From Acidovorax sp. 106 (GTDB lineage: Bacteria; Pseudomonadota; Gammaproteobacteria; Burkholderiales; Burkholderiaceae_C): a DNA stretch of 64,000 nucleotides. Of this stretch, positions 34,310 to 42,886 are shown piece after piece. Where the stretch lies: contig NZ_RCCC01000001.1 of assembly GCF_003663825.1 (NCBI RefSeq), positions 876,501-940,500 of the forward strand, read 5' to 3'. Position numbers and translations under genes: made by a program. The notes below the pieces were generated by a model. That model searched no databases, was not told where the DNA came from, and saw nothing but the letters and a program-made list of their open reading frames with translations. Position 1 is the stretch's first letter. Each line of letters begins with the position of its first letter.

Positions 34310-35785
34310 TCAACGGTGGCTGAAGCTGGCCTTGAAAGGCCTTTTAGGAATGACCACGTCCTTGACATCGCAGAAGAACTCGAAGCTCCACTCGCCGCCT
34401 TCACGGCCGACCCCTGAGCGCTTGATCCCACCAAACGGCGCCGCCAGATCGCGGATGCCGAAGCTGTTGACCCAGATAAAGCCGGTGCGGACTCGCTCGG
34501 CCACAGCCACGGCGTGCCCCTGCTCGCCGTAGCACACGCCCCCAAGGCCGTAGTCGGTGCCGTTCGCCATCTCGATGGCTTCTTCATCGGAGCTGAAGGT
34601 CTGCAGCGTGAGCACTGGACCAAACACCTCGTTCTGCACGATCTCGTCGTCCTGGCGCAGGTCGGTCAGCATGGTGGGCTGGTAGTACTGCGCGCCGAAT
34701 GGATGGCGAGCGCCGCCCCACAGCACGCGTGCGCCACCGGCCACGGCCCGGTCCACAAACGCGGCGACACGTTCCAGCTGCCGGGGATGAATCAGCGGCC
34801 CCACCTCCGTCGCTTCGTCACGCGGGTCGCCAATGTTGAGCTTCTCCACATAGCCGCGCAGCGCCGCGATGTAGCGGTCGGCGATCGTCTGGTGCACCAG
34901 GAAGCGGGTGCCAGCCAGACACACCTGGCCGGCGTTTCGGTACATGAGAGCCCCGGTGGCTGCAGCGCTGTCGATATCGGCGTCTTCCAGCACGATGAAG
35001 GCGCTCTTGCCCCCCAACTCCAGGCTGCACGGCACCAAGTTGGCACCGGCAGCCCCCGCGATCCATTTTGCGGTAGGCACCGAGCCCGTGAACGAGATCC
35101 GAGCAAGGCGCGGGTCGCTGACCAGCTTGGCGCCGGTCTTTGCGCCGCTTCCTTGCACCACGTTGAACACACCAGGGGGCAGGCCCGCAGCGTGGGCCGC
35201 ATCGGCCAGCAGCGAACAGGTCAAGGGCGCCCACTCTGGTGGCTTGAGCACACAGGTATTGCCCGATGCCAGTGCGGGGCCCAACTTCCAGGTGGACAGC
35301 ATGAGCGGCGCGTTCCACGGGGTGATGATGGCAACCACGCCCGCCGGGTCATGCCGAACCAGATGGGTGGCTTGCTCCGTTTCCAGCGTGCGATCTTGCA
35401 GCCCCAGCGCACGTTCCGCAAACCACTTGATATTCAGCATGGCGCGTGGGGCCACGCCGTGGCGCATGCGCGAGAGGAGCACCCCTGCATCGTTGCTTTC
35501 CAGCTGGCACAAGGCGTCTGCTCGCTTGCCAATCTCTTCAGCAAACCGGTCCAGATAGGGCTTGCGGCCCTCGGCCCCCAGCGCTGCCCAGGCCGAAAAT
35601 GCGCGTTGCGCCGCCTGAATCGCCTGGTCCACATGCTCGGCAAGACCTTCCGACACTTGGCCCAGCAAGTGTTGGTCAATCGGGCAATGCAGCTCGAAGG
35701 TTTCGGTAGAACCTATTCTTTGGCCGTCGATGTAGTGGTCTGGTGAAACGGGGATGCCGGCCACGACCAGGGGTGCGCTATTCAT
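34310..35785 (-). CDS. hpaE: Aldehyde dehydrogenase, HpaE-like
   Basis: NAD(P)-dependent aldehyde dehydrogenase (491 residues). NAD-binding GSVPTAKWIAGAAG (about 240), general base Glu in SLELGGKSAFIVLEDAD, the catalytic cysteine in NAGQVCLAGTRFLV (about 298) and a C-terminal NSFGIRDLAAPFGGIKRSG. The context with ring-cleavage and hydratase genes points to 5-carboxymethyl-2-hydroxymuconate semialdehyde dehydrogenase, the step after HpaD. The general family is certain, the specificity inferred. I take the ATG at 35785; a longer frame with an ATG at 35797 is open. 37 bp follow the flavoprotein gene. Confidence 0.88.
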   Translation of the reverse strand: MNSAPLVVAGIPVSPDHYIDGQRIGSTETFELHCPIDQHLLGQVSEGLAEHVDQAIQAAQRAFSAWAALGAEGRKPYLDRFAEEIGKRADALCQLESNDAGVLLSRMRHGVAPRAMLNIKWFAERALGLQDRTLETEQATHLVRHDPAGVVAIITPWNAPLMLSTWKLGPALASGNTCVLKPPEWAPLTCSLLADAAHAAGLPPGVFNVVQGSGAKTGAKLVSDPRLARISFTGSVPTAKWIAGAAGANLVPCSLELGGKSAFIVLEDADIDSAAATGALMYRNAGQVCLAGTRFLVHQTIADRYIAALRGYVEKLNIGDPRDEATEVGPLIHPRQLERVAAFVDRAVAGGARVLWGGARHPFGAQYYQPTMLTDLRQDDEIVQNEVFGPVLTLQTFSSDEEAIEMANGTDYGLGGVCYGEQGHAVAVAERVRTGFIWVNSFGIRDLAAPFGGIKRSGVGREGGEWSFEFFCDVKDVVIPKRPFKASFSHR

Positions 35786-35822
35786 TGGGATTCCCATCCA
35801 TGTTGGAAAAAGAAGAAGACGA

Positions 35823-37232
35823 TCAGGGCAGCAACTTGCCGGGGTTGAGCAAGCCATGCGGATCGAGCGCAGCTTTGATGCGGCGCATCAGGTCGATCTC
35901 CACGGGCGACTTGTAGCGAGCCGACTCGTCGCGGCGGAGCACGCCGAGCCCGTGCTCTGCAGAGATGGAGCCGCCACGCGCATGCACTGCGTCGTGAACC
36001 AATCGATTCATCGCTGGCTCCAGTGCCAGAAATTCTGCGGGGGAGGCACCCTCGACAGGAGACAGGTTGTAGTGCAGGTTTCCGTCGCCCAAATGGCCAA
36101 AGACCACGAGGCGGACCCCACTGGACTGCGCCCGGATGGCCGCATCGGTGGACCCAATGAACTCGGCAATGCGCGACGCAGGCAGCGAAATGTCGTGCTT
36201 GATGGTTTTGCCTTCGGCTCCTTGCGCCTCGGAGATGTTCTCGCGCAGCGCCCACAGGGTCTGCAACTGCGACAAGTTGGAAGACAGCGCTGCGTCTGTG
36301 ATCAAAGACTGGTCGAACGCAGCCTCCAGCAGCGACTCCATGCTGGAGGTGGCCTGCGCGTCATCCAGCTCCCCGGACAGCTCCAGCAGCACGTACCACG
36401 GACTGCGCTCTGCAAACGGAATGCGGCTTCCCGGAACATGCTTCTCGACCAGTTGCAGGCAGGTGTCGCTCATCAACTCGAACGCGGTGAGCGCGGCACC
36501 CAGGCGCGCCTGCGCGAAGGTCAGCAGCTCGACCGCTTGTGCGGGGGCAGGCACTGCCATGCATGCGACGACCTGAGACCTTGGCGGGGGGAAGAGCTTC
36601 AGGGTTGCGCCCGTGATGATGCCGAGCGTGCCTTCGCTACCGATGTACAGATCGCGCAGGTCATAGCCGGTGTTGTCCTTGCGCAGACCCCGAAGGCCGT
36701 TCCACAGCTCACCCTCTGCCGTCACCACCTCCAGCCCCAGGCAAAGCTCTCGCGCGTTGCCGTAGCGGAGCACCTGCACGCCCCCGGCGTTGCTGGCCAG
36801 GTTGCCGCCGATGGTGCAGCTCCCCTCGGCGGCCAGGCTCAGCGGGAACATCCGGCCTTGTGCCTGTGCGGCCTCCTGGAGCGCCAGCAGTGTGACGCCC
36901 GCATCGACGGTGACGGTGTTGTTCTGGAGATCAACCGAGCGGACGCTCTGGAGCCGAGACAGCGACAGAACAACGGAGCGGCCCGATGCGTCGGGCGTGG
37001 CCCCGCCGGACAGTCCGGTGTTGCCGCCTTGGGGCACCACCGGAATGCGCCGTTCATGGCACCACCGCATGACGTGCGCTACGTCCTGGGGGCTGTCGGG
37101 TTGCACCACCGCCAACGCAGTCCCGGTCCATTTGCCACGCCAGTCCGTGAGGAACGGCGCCATCTCCCCCGCCTCCATGAAGAGGCGTCCGGCAAATGCG
37201 GCACGCAGCGCCGTGTGCAGCTCAGTACCCAT
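35823..37232 (-). CDS. FAD-linked oxidoreductase, GlcD/D-2-hydroxyacid dehydrogenase type
   Basis: Flavoprotein of the FAD_binding_4 plus FAD-oxidase C-terminal type (469 residues). The FAD-binding PP-loop [20 protein letters not shown] (about 65-85) and [20 protein letters not shown] are clear; the C-terminal substrate domain ends with [20 protein letters not shown] and [12 protein letters not shown]. The family oxidises D-lactate, glycolate or D-2-hydroxyglutarate. It overlaps hpaI by 11 bp and lies before the aldehyde dehydrogenase, so it could oxidise a 2-hydroxyacid made in the pathway; this is not part of the classical homoprotocatechuate route. The long open frame upstream is the hpaI shadow. 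Confidence 0.88.
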   Translation of the reverse strand: MGTELHTALRAAFAGRLFMEAGEMAPFLTDWRGKWTGTALAVVQPDSPQDVAHVMRWCHERRIPVVPQGGNTGLSGGATPDASGRSVVLSLSRLQSVRSVDLQNNTVTVDAGVTLLALQEAAQAQGRMFPLSLAAEGSCTIGGNLASNAGGVQVLRYGNARELCLGLEVVTAEGELWNGLRGLRKDNTGYDLRDLYIGSEGTLGIITGATLKLFPPPRSQVVACMAVPAPAQAVELLTFAQARLGAALTAFELMSDTCLQLVEKHVPGSRIPFAERSPWYVLLELSGELDDAQATSSMESLLEAAFDQSLITDAALSSNLSQLQTLWALRENISEAQGAEGKTIKHDISLPASRIAEFIGSTDAAIRAQSSGVRLVVFGHLGDGNLHYNLSPVEGASPAEFLALEPAMNRLVHDAVHARGGSISAEHGLGVLRRDESARYKSPVEIDLMRRIKAALDPHGLLNPGKLLP

Positions 37233-38031
37233 TGCGCACCTCGGGGCCGGTAGGCGCAAGGTCGTTGCGATAGCGTTGCAGCAAGGCCCGGGCAGCCTGC
37301 GAAAGCAGCGTCGTATCGACCCCGATGGCGACAAACTGCGCACCCGCCGAGGTGTAGTGGCGCGCCAGGGCTTCGTCGGTGCAGAGGATGCCGGCCGCCT
37401 TGCCGTGCGAGCGTATGGTCTGAATGGCCTTCTCGATGGCAGCCTTGACATCAGGGTGCGATGGCTGCCCCAGGTAGCCCATGGACGCAGACAGATCGGC
37501 AGGGCCGATGAACACGCCGTCCACACCTTCGACCTGCGCAATGGCATCCAGCTGTGCGAGGGCATCCGCCGTCTCGACCTGAACCAGGAGGCAGACCCGG
37601 TCATTGGCTTCGTGCAGATAATTGGGATACCGGCTCCAGCGAGAGGACCGGGCCAGGCCGCTGCCCACGCCGCGAATACCCTGCGGCGGATAGCGCATCG
37701 CTGACGCCAGCGCGCTTGCAGCTTCTGCGGTCTCCACCATCGGAACCAGCAGGGTGCGCGCGCCGATTTCCAGCACTTGTTTGATGAGCGCGGAATCGCC
37801 GTGCGGAATACGCACGACCGCCTCCGTGTCGTAGGGCGCCGCCGCCTGAAGCCCGCCCAGCATAGAACGCAGGTCGTTCGGGCCGTGCTCTCCATCGATC
37901 AGCAGCCAGTCGTAGCCAAGTCCCGCGCACACCTCCGTTGCGTAGGGATCTGCGAGCCCAAGCCACAGGCCTGCAAGCTGGCGACCCGCCTGAAGTGCGT
38001 CCTTGAACGTATTGCGTGGCGTCTGGGTCAT
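37222..38031 (-). CDS. hpaI: 4-hydroxy-2-oxo-heptane-1,7-dioate aldolase HpaI
   Basis: Class II metal-dependent aldolase (269 residues) that cleaves 4-hydroxy-2-oxoheptanedioate to pyruvate and succinate semialdehyde. HpaI features are [63 protein letters not shown] and [16 protein letters not shown]. The metal-binding Glu (VQVETADAL) and the phosphate/carboxylate site are in place. GGGAG lies 6 nt before the ATG; its start overlaps the hpaH stop as ATGA. No succinate semialdehyde dehydrogenase is clearly assigned besides the ALDH in this operon. Confidence 0.94.
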   Translation of the reverse strand: MTQTPRNTFKDALQAGRQLAGLWLGLADPYATEVCAGLGYDWLLIDGEHGPNDLRSMLGGLQAAAPYDTEAVVRIPHGDSALIKQVLEIGARTLLVPMVETAEAASALASAMRYPPQGIRGVGSGLARSSRWSRYPNYLHEANDRVCLLVQVETADALAQLDAIAQVEGVDGVFIGPADLSASMGYLGQPSHPDVKAAIEKAIQTIRSHGKAAGILCTDEALARHYTSAGAQFVAIGVDTTLLSQAARALLQRYRNDLAPTGPEVRNGY

Positions 38032-38834
38032 ACAAATCTCCCAGAGATCGAGCCCAGGGAACCGTAGTCCGCATGGAACACATCGCCGACTGCGTAGGCG
38101 ACAGGTCTCGTGAAGGAGCCGCCCAGAACGATTTCGCCAGCCGCGAGCGATTGCCCGTAGGGCGCGAGCCGGTTGGCCAGCCATGCGACACCGTTGGCGG
38201 GGTGGTTGAGTACGGCCGCACCGAGGCCCGACTCCTCGATCACCCCGTTCTTGAACAACAGGGCACCGGCCCAACGCCAGTCCACCTCATTTGGGCGCAT
38301 CGGGCGACTACCCAGAATGATGGCGCCATTGGCCGCGTTGTCCGCGATCGTGTCCAGCACCTTGCGCGGCGAGCGGGTGTGCCGGTCAAACTGCTCGATG
38401 CGCGCATCAATGAGTTCCAGCGCCGGGACAACATAGTCGGTCGCATTGAGAACATCAAACATGGTGATCTCCGGCCCTTGGAGGGGCTTGGAGAGGATGA
38501 ACGCGAACTCCACCTCCAGGCGGGGCAGGATGAAGCGGTCGGTCCGAATTTCCGATCCGTCAGCGATCAGCATGTCGTCGAGCAGCGTCCCGTAGTCAGG
38601 CTCCGTGATCTGGGACGAGATCTGCATGGCCCGGGAGGTCAAGCCGATCTTGTGGCCGATGACCTTGCGGCCATCCTGTTTGCGCAGTTCCATCCAGGCG
38701 CTCTGGATGGCATAGCTGTCTTCGATATCCATGGTGGGATGAAGACGAGAGAACTGTTCAAGCTGGGAGCGTGTGCGCTGCGACTCGTGCAGCTGACGCG
38801 CCAGCGATGCATGCAATGCGGGGCTGAGGTTCAC
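38028..38834 (-). CDS. hpaH: 2-oxo-hept-4-ene-1,7-dioate hydratase HpaH
   Basis: Hydratase of the MhpD/HpaH family that adds water to 2-oxohept-4-enedioate, the step before HpaI. Long stretches match E. coli HpaH closely: [56 protein letters not shown], and [18 protein letters not shown]. Starting from the GTG at 38834 gives 268 residues, against 267 in E. coli, which is why I prefer it to upstream ATG codons inside the regulatory region. It is the first gene of the minus-strand operon and divergent from the LysR gene. Confidence 0.94.
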   Translation of the reverse strand: MNLSPALHASLARQLHESQRTRSQLEQFSRLHPTMDIEDSYAIQSAWMELRKQDGRKVIGHKIGLTSRAMQISSQITEPDYGTLLDDMLIADGSEIRTDRFILPRLEVEFAFILSKPLQGPEITMFDVLNATDYVVPALELIDARIEQFDRHTRSPRKVLDTIADNAANGAIILGSRPMRPNEVDWRWAGALLFKNGVIEESGLGAAVLNHPANGVAWLANRLAPYGQSLAAGEIVLGGSFTRPVAYAVGDVFHADYGSLGSISGRFV

Positions 38835-38889
38835 GGTATGGGCCTGGTCGGTGCTGATGGCAGGCCCGGAGTATCTGGCTGTGAATTGC

Positions 38890-38900
38890 GATTGACAATC
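38890..38900. promoter_or_regulatory. Candidate LysR operator between hpaH and its regulator
   Basis: GATTG-A-CAATC is a short perfect dyad in an AT-rich divergent region, containing T-N11-A spaced bases typical of LysR sites. It lies 56 bp before hpaH and 80 bp before lysR. It is the best match seen; other T-N11-A pairs occur nearby. Confidence 0.4.
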
Positions 38901-38979
38901 GACAAATAGTGGTGAATTAATAAGTAAAAGTGTCCAATTGATCTGACCTAGCGCAAGGCGCAAGCCGCAAAATTCACGC

Positions 38980-39930
38980 ATGGCTCTCACACGGTTCACC
39001 CTCAGGCAGTTCGAAGCCTTCTCCAGCGTTGCTGAAATGCGCAGCTTTGCGGCTGCAAGCGAGCAGATGGGCCTGTCTTCATCTGCGGTCAGTCAACTCG
39101 TTGCGGAGCTGGAGTCCACCATTGGTTTTCGTGTGTTTGATCGCAGCACGAGGCGCGTAGAGCTGTCCAGTGCTGGCAGAGACTTTCTGGGCTCGGTCAA
39201 ATCAGTGCTGAGACACGTTCACATGGCCGAATCTGCAGCCTCTGACGTCAGAAACAGGGCCTCCGGGGTCGTGCGCGTTGGCGCGCCCCTGGTGCTTGCG
39301 GGGGCCATTCTTCCTGCCGCCATCAAAGCCTTCTGCGAAGCCCGTCCGAAGGTCGTCATTCGCATCAGGGATACCCCGGTCGATGACCTCTTGGATCGCG
39401 TCGCCAGCGGCGACCTGGACTTGGCTGTGGGGCCAGATCGCAGCGGCATCGAACACGTTGAGGCCATCCCCGTCTTTGACAGTCCCTGGGTACTGTGGTG
39501 CTCGCCTGCGCACCCTTTGGCGCAGCGCAAGTCCCTGAAATGGGCGGATCTGCGCAACGCCCACATCGTTTCCGCCGGACGCGACCATGAGCGAAGCGTT
39601 GCGCAAATGCGCCTCAACGCCCCGGAGGGTTCGCGGGTGTTTCCGGTGGATGTGGTGGACAACGTTTCCACCGCCCTGGGTATTGCGGCCCAAGGGCTGG
39701 CGGCGACGTTGGCGCCCGCCTATATCTCCGTCATGGCCATGCCGTTGGGCCTGGTCATGCGGCGAGTCAAAGAGCCAGAAGCGATCCGGCAGGTCTGCAT
39801 TTACCGGTCCACGGTGCGCGCATCGCCTCCGGCGGCAGAGGCGTTTGCCGAGTTTCTCAAAGAATGGCTTCAGCAGTGGCAAGCTGTTCAAGCTCGGCAG
39901 ACACGGGCTCCACGGGCAACTGCGCGATAA
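38980..39930 (+). CDS. LysR-family regulator of the aromatic operon
   Basis: 316-residue LysR-type regulator: winged helix-turn-helix at about 4-62 (FEAFSSVAEMRSFAAASEQM, SSSAVSQLVAELE) and a periplasmic-binding-protein-like effector domain from about 90 (VVRVGAPLVLAGAILPAAIKAF). Divergent from hpaH, with a 145-bp control region between the two starts, which makes it the likely activator of the hpa genes, probably with a pathway intermediate as inducer. Its 3' end overlaps the convergent hpaD gene by 74 bp, which is unusual. Confidence 0.9.
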   Translation: MALTRFTLRQFEAFSSVAEMRSFAAASEQMGLSSSAVSQLVAELESTIGFRVFDRSTRRVELSSAGRDFLGSVKSVLRHVHMAESAASDVRNRASGVVRVGAPLVLAGAILPAAIKAFCEARPKVVIRIRDTPVDDLLDRVASGDLDLAVGPDRSGIEHVEAIPVFDSPWVLWCSPAHPLAQRKSLKWADLRNAHIVSAGRDHERSVAQMRLNAPEGSRVFPVDVVDNVSTALGIAAQGLAATLAPAYISVMAMPLGLVMRRVKEPEAIRQVCIYRSTVRASPPAAEAFAEFLKEWLQQWQAVQARQTRAPRATAR

Positions 39931-40753
39931 CCTGTCCCGTCCCTGAAGCCACAAAATACGGCGTGACCAGGTTGGCGTGCGCCTTGTAGTTCGCCCAGCC
40001 CAGGGAGCCCAGCAGCATCGCCGTGTCGTGCATCCATCCCTCGCCAGTGCACGCCTTGGCATAGCTCGGGAGCATTGCTGAGAACTCGGCCCAGCGGCCG
40101 GCCTGCCACAATTCCAGGGTGCGCAGATCGCATTGCCGATTGAATTCGTCGCTGATCTCGTATGGTCGGTCCAGAACGTCCTGATTGTCGTGAATCCTGT
40201 GGGAGAGCGAGCCGCTGGCGATCAGGGCAACGCGGTTTTCCGATGCTTCAATGGCTTGGCGAAACGCGGCGCCCACCCGGCGGCTTTCGTCGATCGTCGC
40301 GAATGCGCACCAGCCAGACACCGAAATGATGCGGATGCTCTTGTCGAGCTGCATGAAGTGCAGCGGCACAAGCGTTCCGTACTCCAGCCCGAGGTGTGAC
40401 TTTTGATGCGCAATCGTCTTGACGCCCGCCGCACTGGCGCAGTGGGCCATGGCAAATGCCAACCCAGGGTTGCCCGGGTACGAGTAGGGAAGCTCGCTCA
40501 ACTGCGTCGGGAACTCACTGCTTGTGAAAACCCCGTCAAATTGCGCCGCTCCGTTGACATGGTAAGCAGCATTGCTCAGCCAGTGCGTGTCCAAGATAAC
40601 GACGGTGTCTGCCTCAGCTTCGGTGATTTGGCGGCCCACCTCCAATAATCCATCTGTGGCATCACGGCGGCAGCCGTGCAGCGGCCCTGGCTGCTCCGAC
40701 ATGATGAGTCGGGGAATGTGCGTGACTTTGGCGGCGTAAACAAGTTGGCCCAT
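39857..40753 (-). CDS. hpaD: 3,4-dihydroxyphenylacetate 2,3-dioxygenase HpaD
   Basis: Class III extradiol dioxygenase that opens homoprotocatechuate to 5-carboxymethyl-2-hydroxymuconate semialdehyde. It matches E. coli HpaD closely: AAKVTHIPRLIMSEQPG (Fe ligand His), CRRDATDGL, VILDTHWLSNAAYHVN, YGTLVPLHFMQL, IASGSLSHRIHD and GEGWMHDTAMLLGSLGW (298 residues). GGAG lies 7 nt before the ATG at 40753. It is tail to tail with lysR and outside the main operon, so it has its own promoter. A more diverged paralogue is inside the operon. Confidence 0.94.
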   Translation of the reverse strand: MGQLVYAAKVTHIPRLIMSEQPGPLHGCRRDATDGLLEVGRQITEAEADTVVILDTHWLSNAAYHVNGAAQFDGVFTSSEFPTQLSELPYSYPGNPGLAFAMAHCASAAGVKTIAHQKSHLGLEYGTLVPLHFMQLDKSIRIISVSGWCAFATIDESRRVGAAFRQAIEASENRVALIASGSLSHRIHDNQDVLDRPYEISDEFNRQCDLRTLELWQAGRWAEFSAMLPSYAKACTGEGWMHDTAMLLGSLGWANYKAHANLVTPYFVASGTGQVIAQLPVEPVSAELEQLATAEAIL

Positions 40754-40960
40754 AGACGATCTCCTTTGGTTTGAACTCCACCTCAGTTTGTTTGAGGCAG
40801 ACCTACAACCGCAAGCAATCAATACTTGCCCACTCATCAGAATTCCTCAGCAAATGAATTCCTGGTGATTGCACTTTGTCAACACGCTTTGCGTTTGGGA
40901 GTGACAGTCAACGGCATGTCCAAAGCCGAATTGAATTTCCACCGGGCGCTATAAAAAACC

Positions 40961-41109
40961 AACGACTTAGCTGAGTTCGCTACGCTCAAAGGCGTATCGT
41001 GGTTTAACCATCATCGCCTGCTCGCCCCAAAGGGTACATCCCGCCTGCTGGGGCTGAGGCAACCAAATACCGGCAACTCGCCAGTCAGAACATTGAGATG
41101 GTGATCTGA
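40961..41109 (+). mobile_element. Remnant of an IS3-family transposase (C-terminus only)
   Basis: Reads LAEFATLKGVSWFNHHRLLA, then after a one-base shift near 41022-41034 continues GYIPPAGAEATKYRQLASQN and ends at TGA 41107-41109. This matches the C-terminal end of IS3-group OrfB integrases (FATLEWVDWFNHRRLLEPIG, then IPPAEAEA...). No other part of the element, terminal inverted repeats or target duplication was found. Confidence 0.7.
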
Positions 41110-41312
41110 CTTAGACCAAACAGCCTCGGCGACGCCGGGGCGATTCATTCCGAAGGAACGCTAACGAGTTGATAAGAATTTGTCGATTGGATTTTTGATC
41201 ACCACGAATCAGACTTCGACCACTTTGCTCGCTTGACCCTAGGGATCATCTGCACGAATCGAGCGGAAAGTGGGCGCTGCGGATCGGGATGGGCTGCAAG
41301 GCGCAAAACGCA

Positions 41313-41332
41313 GCAATAGCCGTAGCTATTGC
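41313..41332 (+). other. Perfect 8-bp stem-loop in leader of the 41473 gene
   Basis: GCAATAGC-CGTA-GCTATTGC forms a perfect hairpin, about 140 bp before the downstream ATG. It is not followed by a T run (GAGTATTTG follows), so it is not a plain terminator. Confidence 0.5.
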
Positions 41333-41472
41333 GAGTATTTGCAACGCCGCAGACCGCCCGAGACCGCAGATGCACACGACGCGGTGATTTGTGCAGAGGG
41401 TCCCTGGACGTCCATGTCGATGTCCGGAGCGCGCAAAGGGCGAAGTAGAAAAAACTCTGGAGACATTCATCA

Positions 41473-42873
41473 ATGCGGCGATTCAATCCCCTCTCGCTCG
41501 GCACTGCCAAGCTCTCTTTGGCTGCGTGCATTGGCACCAGCGCGCTCATCACTGCTTGTGGTGGATCTGACAATTCATTCACGGCTCCCTTTCTCGACGC
41601 TACGCTCACATTGCCTGCAGCTGCAGCACCGGTGGCAACTCAATCTCCCGCAGGCACGAGTGAATATCAGCGACATCTCGACGCTGCAACGGCCAATGCC
41701 GGAAAGGAATTCGCGGGAGAACAGCGTCGCCAATGGTGTTACTCCGTCGAGAACGCAGGTGCCCCGCCTGAGCTTCAGGACACAACGGTCGTTCCTATGA
41801 CCAAGATGTTTGACAACCTCTATTACACGGGACGCCGCTGGGTGGGGCAGTACATCCTGAAGACACCCAATGGCTATTTCCTTTTGGATGCGCAGAACAG
41901 TACGGATGACGCCAAGACTCTGACGATCCCTGGTCTGGTATCTGCTGGCATCAATCCCGCCTCGCTCAAAGGAATCATGCCGACACACGGTCACGGAGAC
42001 CATTACAACGGCGCAAAATTCATGCAGGACACCTATGGCGGCCCTGTGTACATTGGCTCGGAAGACGCTGCGGCACTTACCGCGGCCAACGCGCGCAACG
42101 CAGCAGTGTTTTCTGGGTCTATCGTCACCACCTCGCTGAGCACCGGGACTATGACACCCCAGACACTGGCAGTAGATGGCTTGAACTTAACGGTGCTGTC
42201 TACTCCCGGCCACACTCCCGGAACGTTCTCGGGCATATTGCCGGCGCAACTGAGCGGTAAGACCTACAAGCTCATCTTTTGGGGTGGCACCGGAACGCCA
42301 ACCACGCTACCGCTCGCCAAGGCATATCTCGATGGCTCAGAGCGGCTTTATCAGTTGGCCGTCACCGAGAACGTGGATGGAACAATCCACACCCATCCGT
42401 TTGCAGACGGATCGCTGGCCAAGCTCGATGCCATCAACAAAGGCACAACGGGGGTAAAGAACCCATTCCTCGTCGGAAACGCCAGCACGCTTCGTTCTTT
42501 GTCGATTCTTCGTGAGTGCTCAGCAGCGAAGGTTAACGCGCTTGACGCCACAGTGATAAATCCTGTGTGGCTCACGACGACCACTGAAGTAGCTGCTAGC
42601 AAGCGCACCGGTTCGAACGGCACCAGCAACGTGGCAGGACTGATTCGCGTCTCGGACCCTTATGGGCCTGTCGCGAACGCAATGGTCAAGCTCAGCCTGT
42701 CGGTCGGAAGCGATAGCTGTACTGCAACCACAGATGCTGCAGGCGTCGCTTCCTGCGCTTTCCTGACAACTCAACCGACACAGGGCGGTATTGCTACTGC
42801 CCAGTTCGTCGGGACGCGGACCAGTACTCAGGTCCAGCTACAAAGCTCGGCATCTGTCGCTCTCAACCAATAA
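41473..42873 (+). CDS. Metallo-beta-lactamase-fold lipoprotein with C-terminal Ig-like domain
   Basis: 466 residues. Signal peptide with lipobox LITAC (about 26-30). An MBL fold spans about 85-340, with the zinc motif THGHGDHYNGAKF (about 172-184) and a second site histidine in LSTPGHTPGTFSG. WGGTGTPTTLP and a later HTHPFADGS (about 300) add further candidate ligands, as in subclass B3-type enzymes. After about 370 a Thr/Ser-rich Ig or transthyretin-like domain (VAGLIRVSDPYGPVANAMVK) follows. GGAG precedes the ATG with a 10-nt spacing. Function unknown: hydrolase of an envelope or extracellular substrate is likely. It is in an accessory patch after the IS remnant. Confidence 0.82.
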   Translation: MRRFNPLSLGTAKLSLAACIGTSALITACGGSDNSFTAPFLDATLTLPAAAAPVATQSPAGTSEYQRHLDAATANAGKEFAGEQRRQWCYSVENAGAPPELQDTTVVPMTKMFDNLYYTGRRWVGQYILKTPNGYFLLDAQNSTDDAKTLTIPGLVSAGINPASLKGIMPTHGHGDHYNGAKFMQDTYGGPVYIGSEDAAALTAANARNAAVFSGSIVTTSLSTGTMTPQTLAVDGLNLTVLSTPGHTPGTFSGILPAQLSGKTYKLIFWGGTGTPTTLPLAKAYLDGSERLYQLAVTENVDGTIHTHPFADGSLAKLDAINKGTTGVKNPFLVGNASTLRSLSILRECSAAKVNALDATVINPVWLTTTTEVAASKRTGSNGTSNVAGLIRVSDPYGPVANAMVKLSLSVGSDSCTATTDAAGVASCAFLTTQPTQGGIATAQFVGTRTSTQVQLQSSASVALNQ

Positions 42874-42886
42874 ATCACGTTCGTTG

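Larger units (their letters stand above)
40754..41472. other. Intergenic region with IS remnant and structured leader
   Basis: About 720 bp without an intact gene. It contains the 3' end of an IS3-type transposase (40961-41109) and a stem-loop at 41313-41332 within a dyad-rich segment preceding the metallo-beta-lactamase-fold lipoprotein gene. Confidence 0.55.

Noticed and set aside
41199..41609. 136-residue minus-strand ORF at the MBL gene start
   Set aside because: It overlaps the lipoprotein signal of the MBL-fold gene and the stem-loop leader; no start context or domain.
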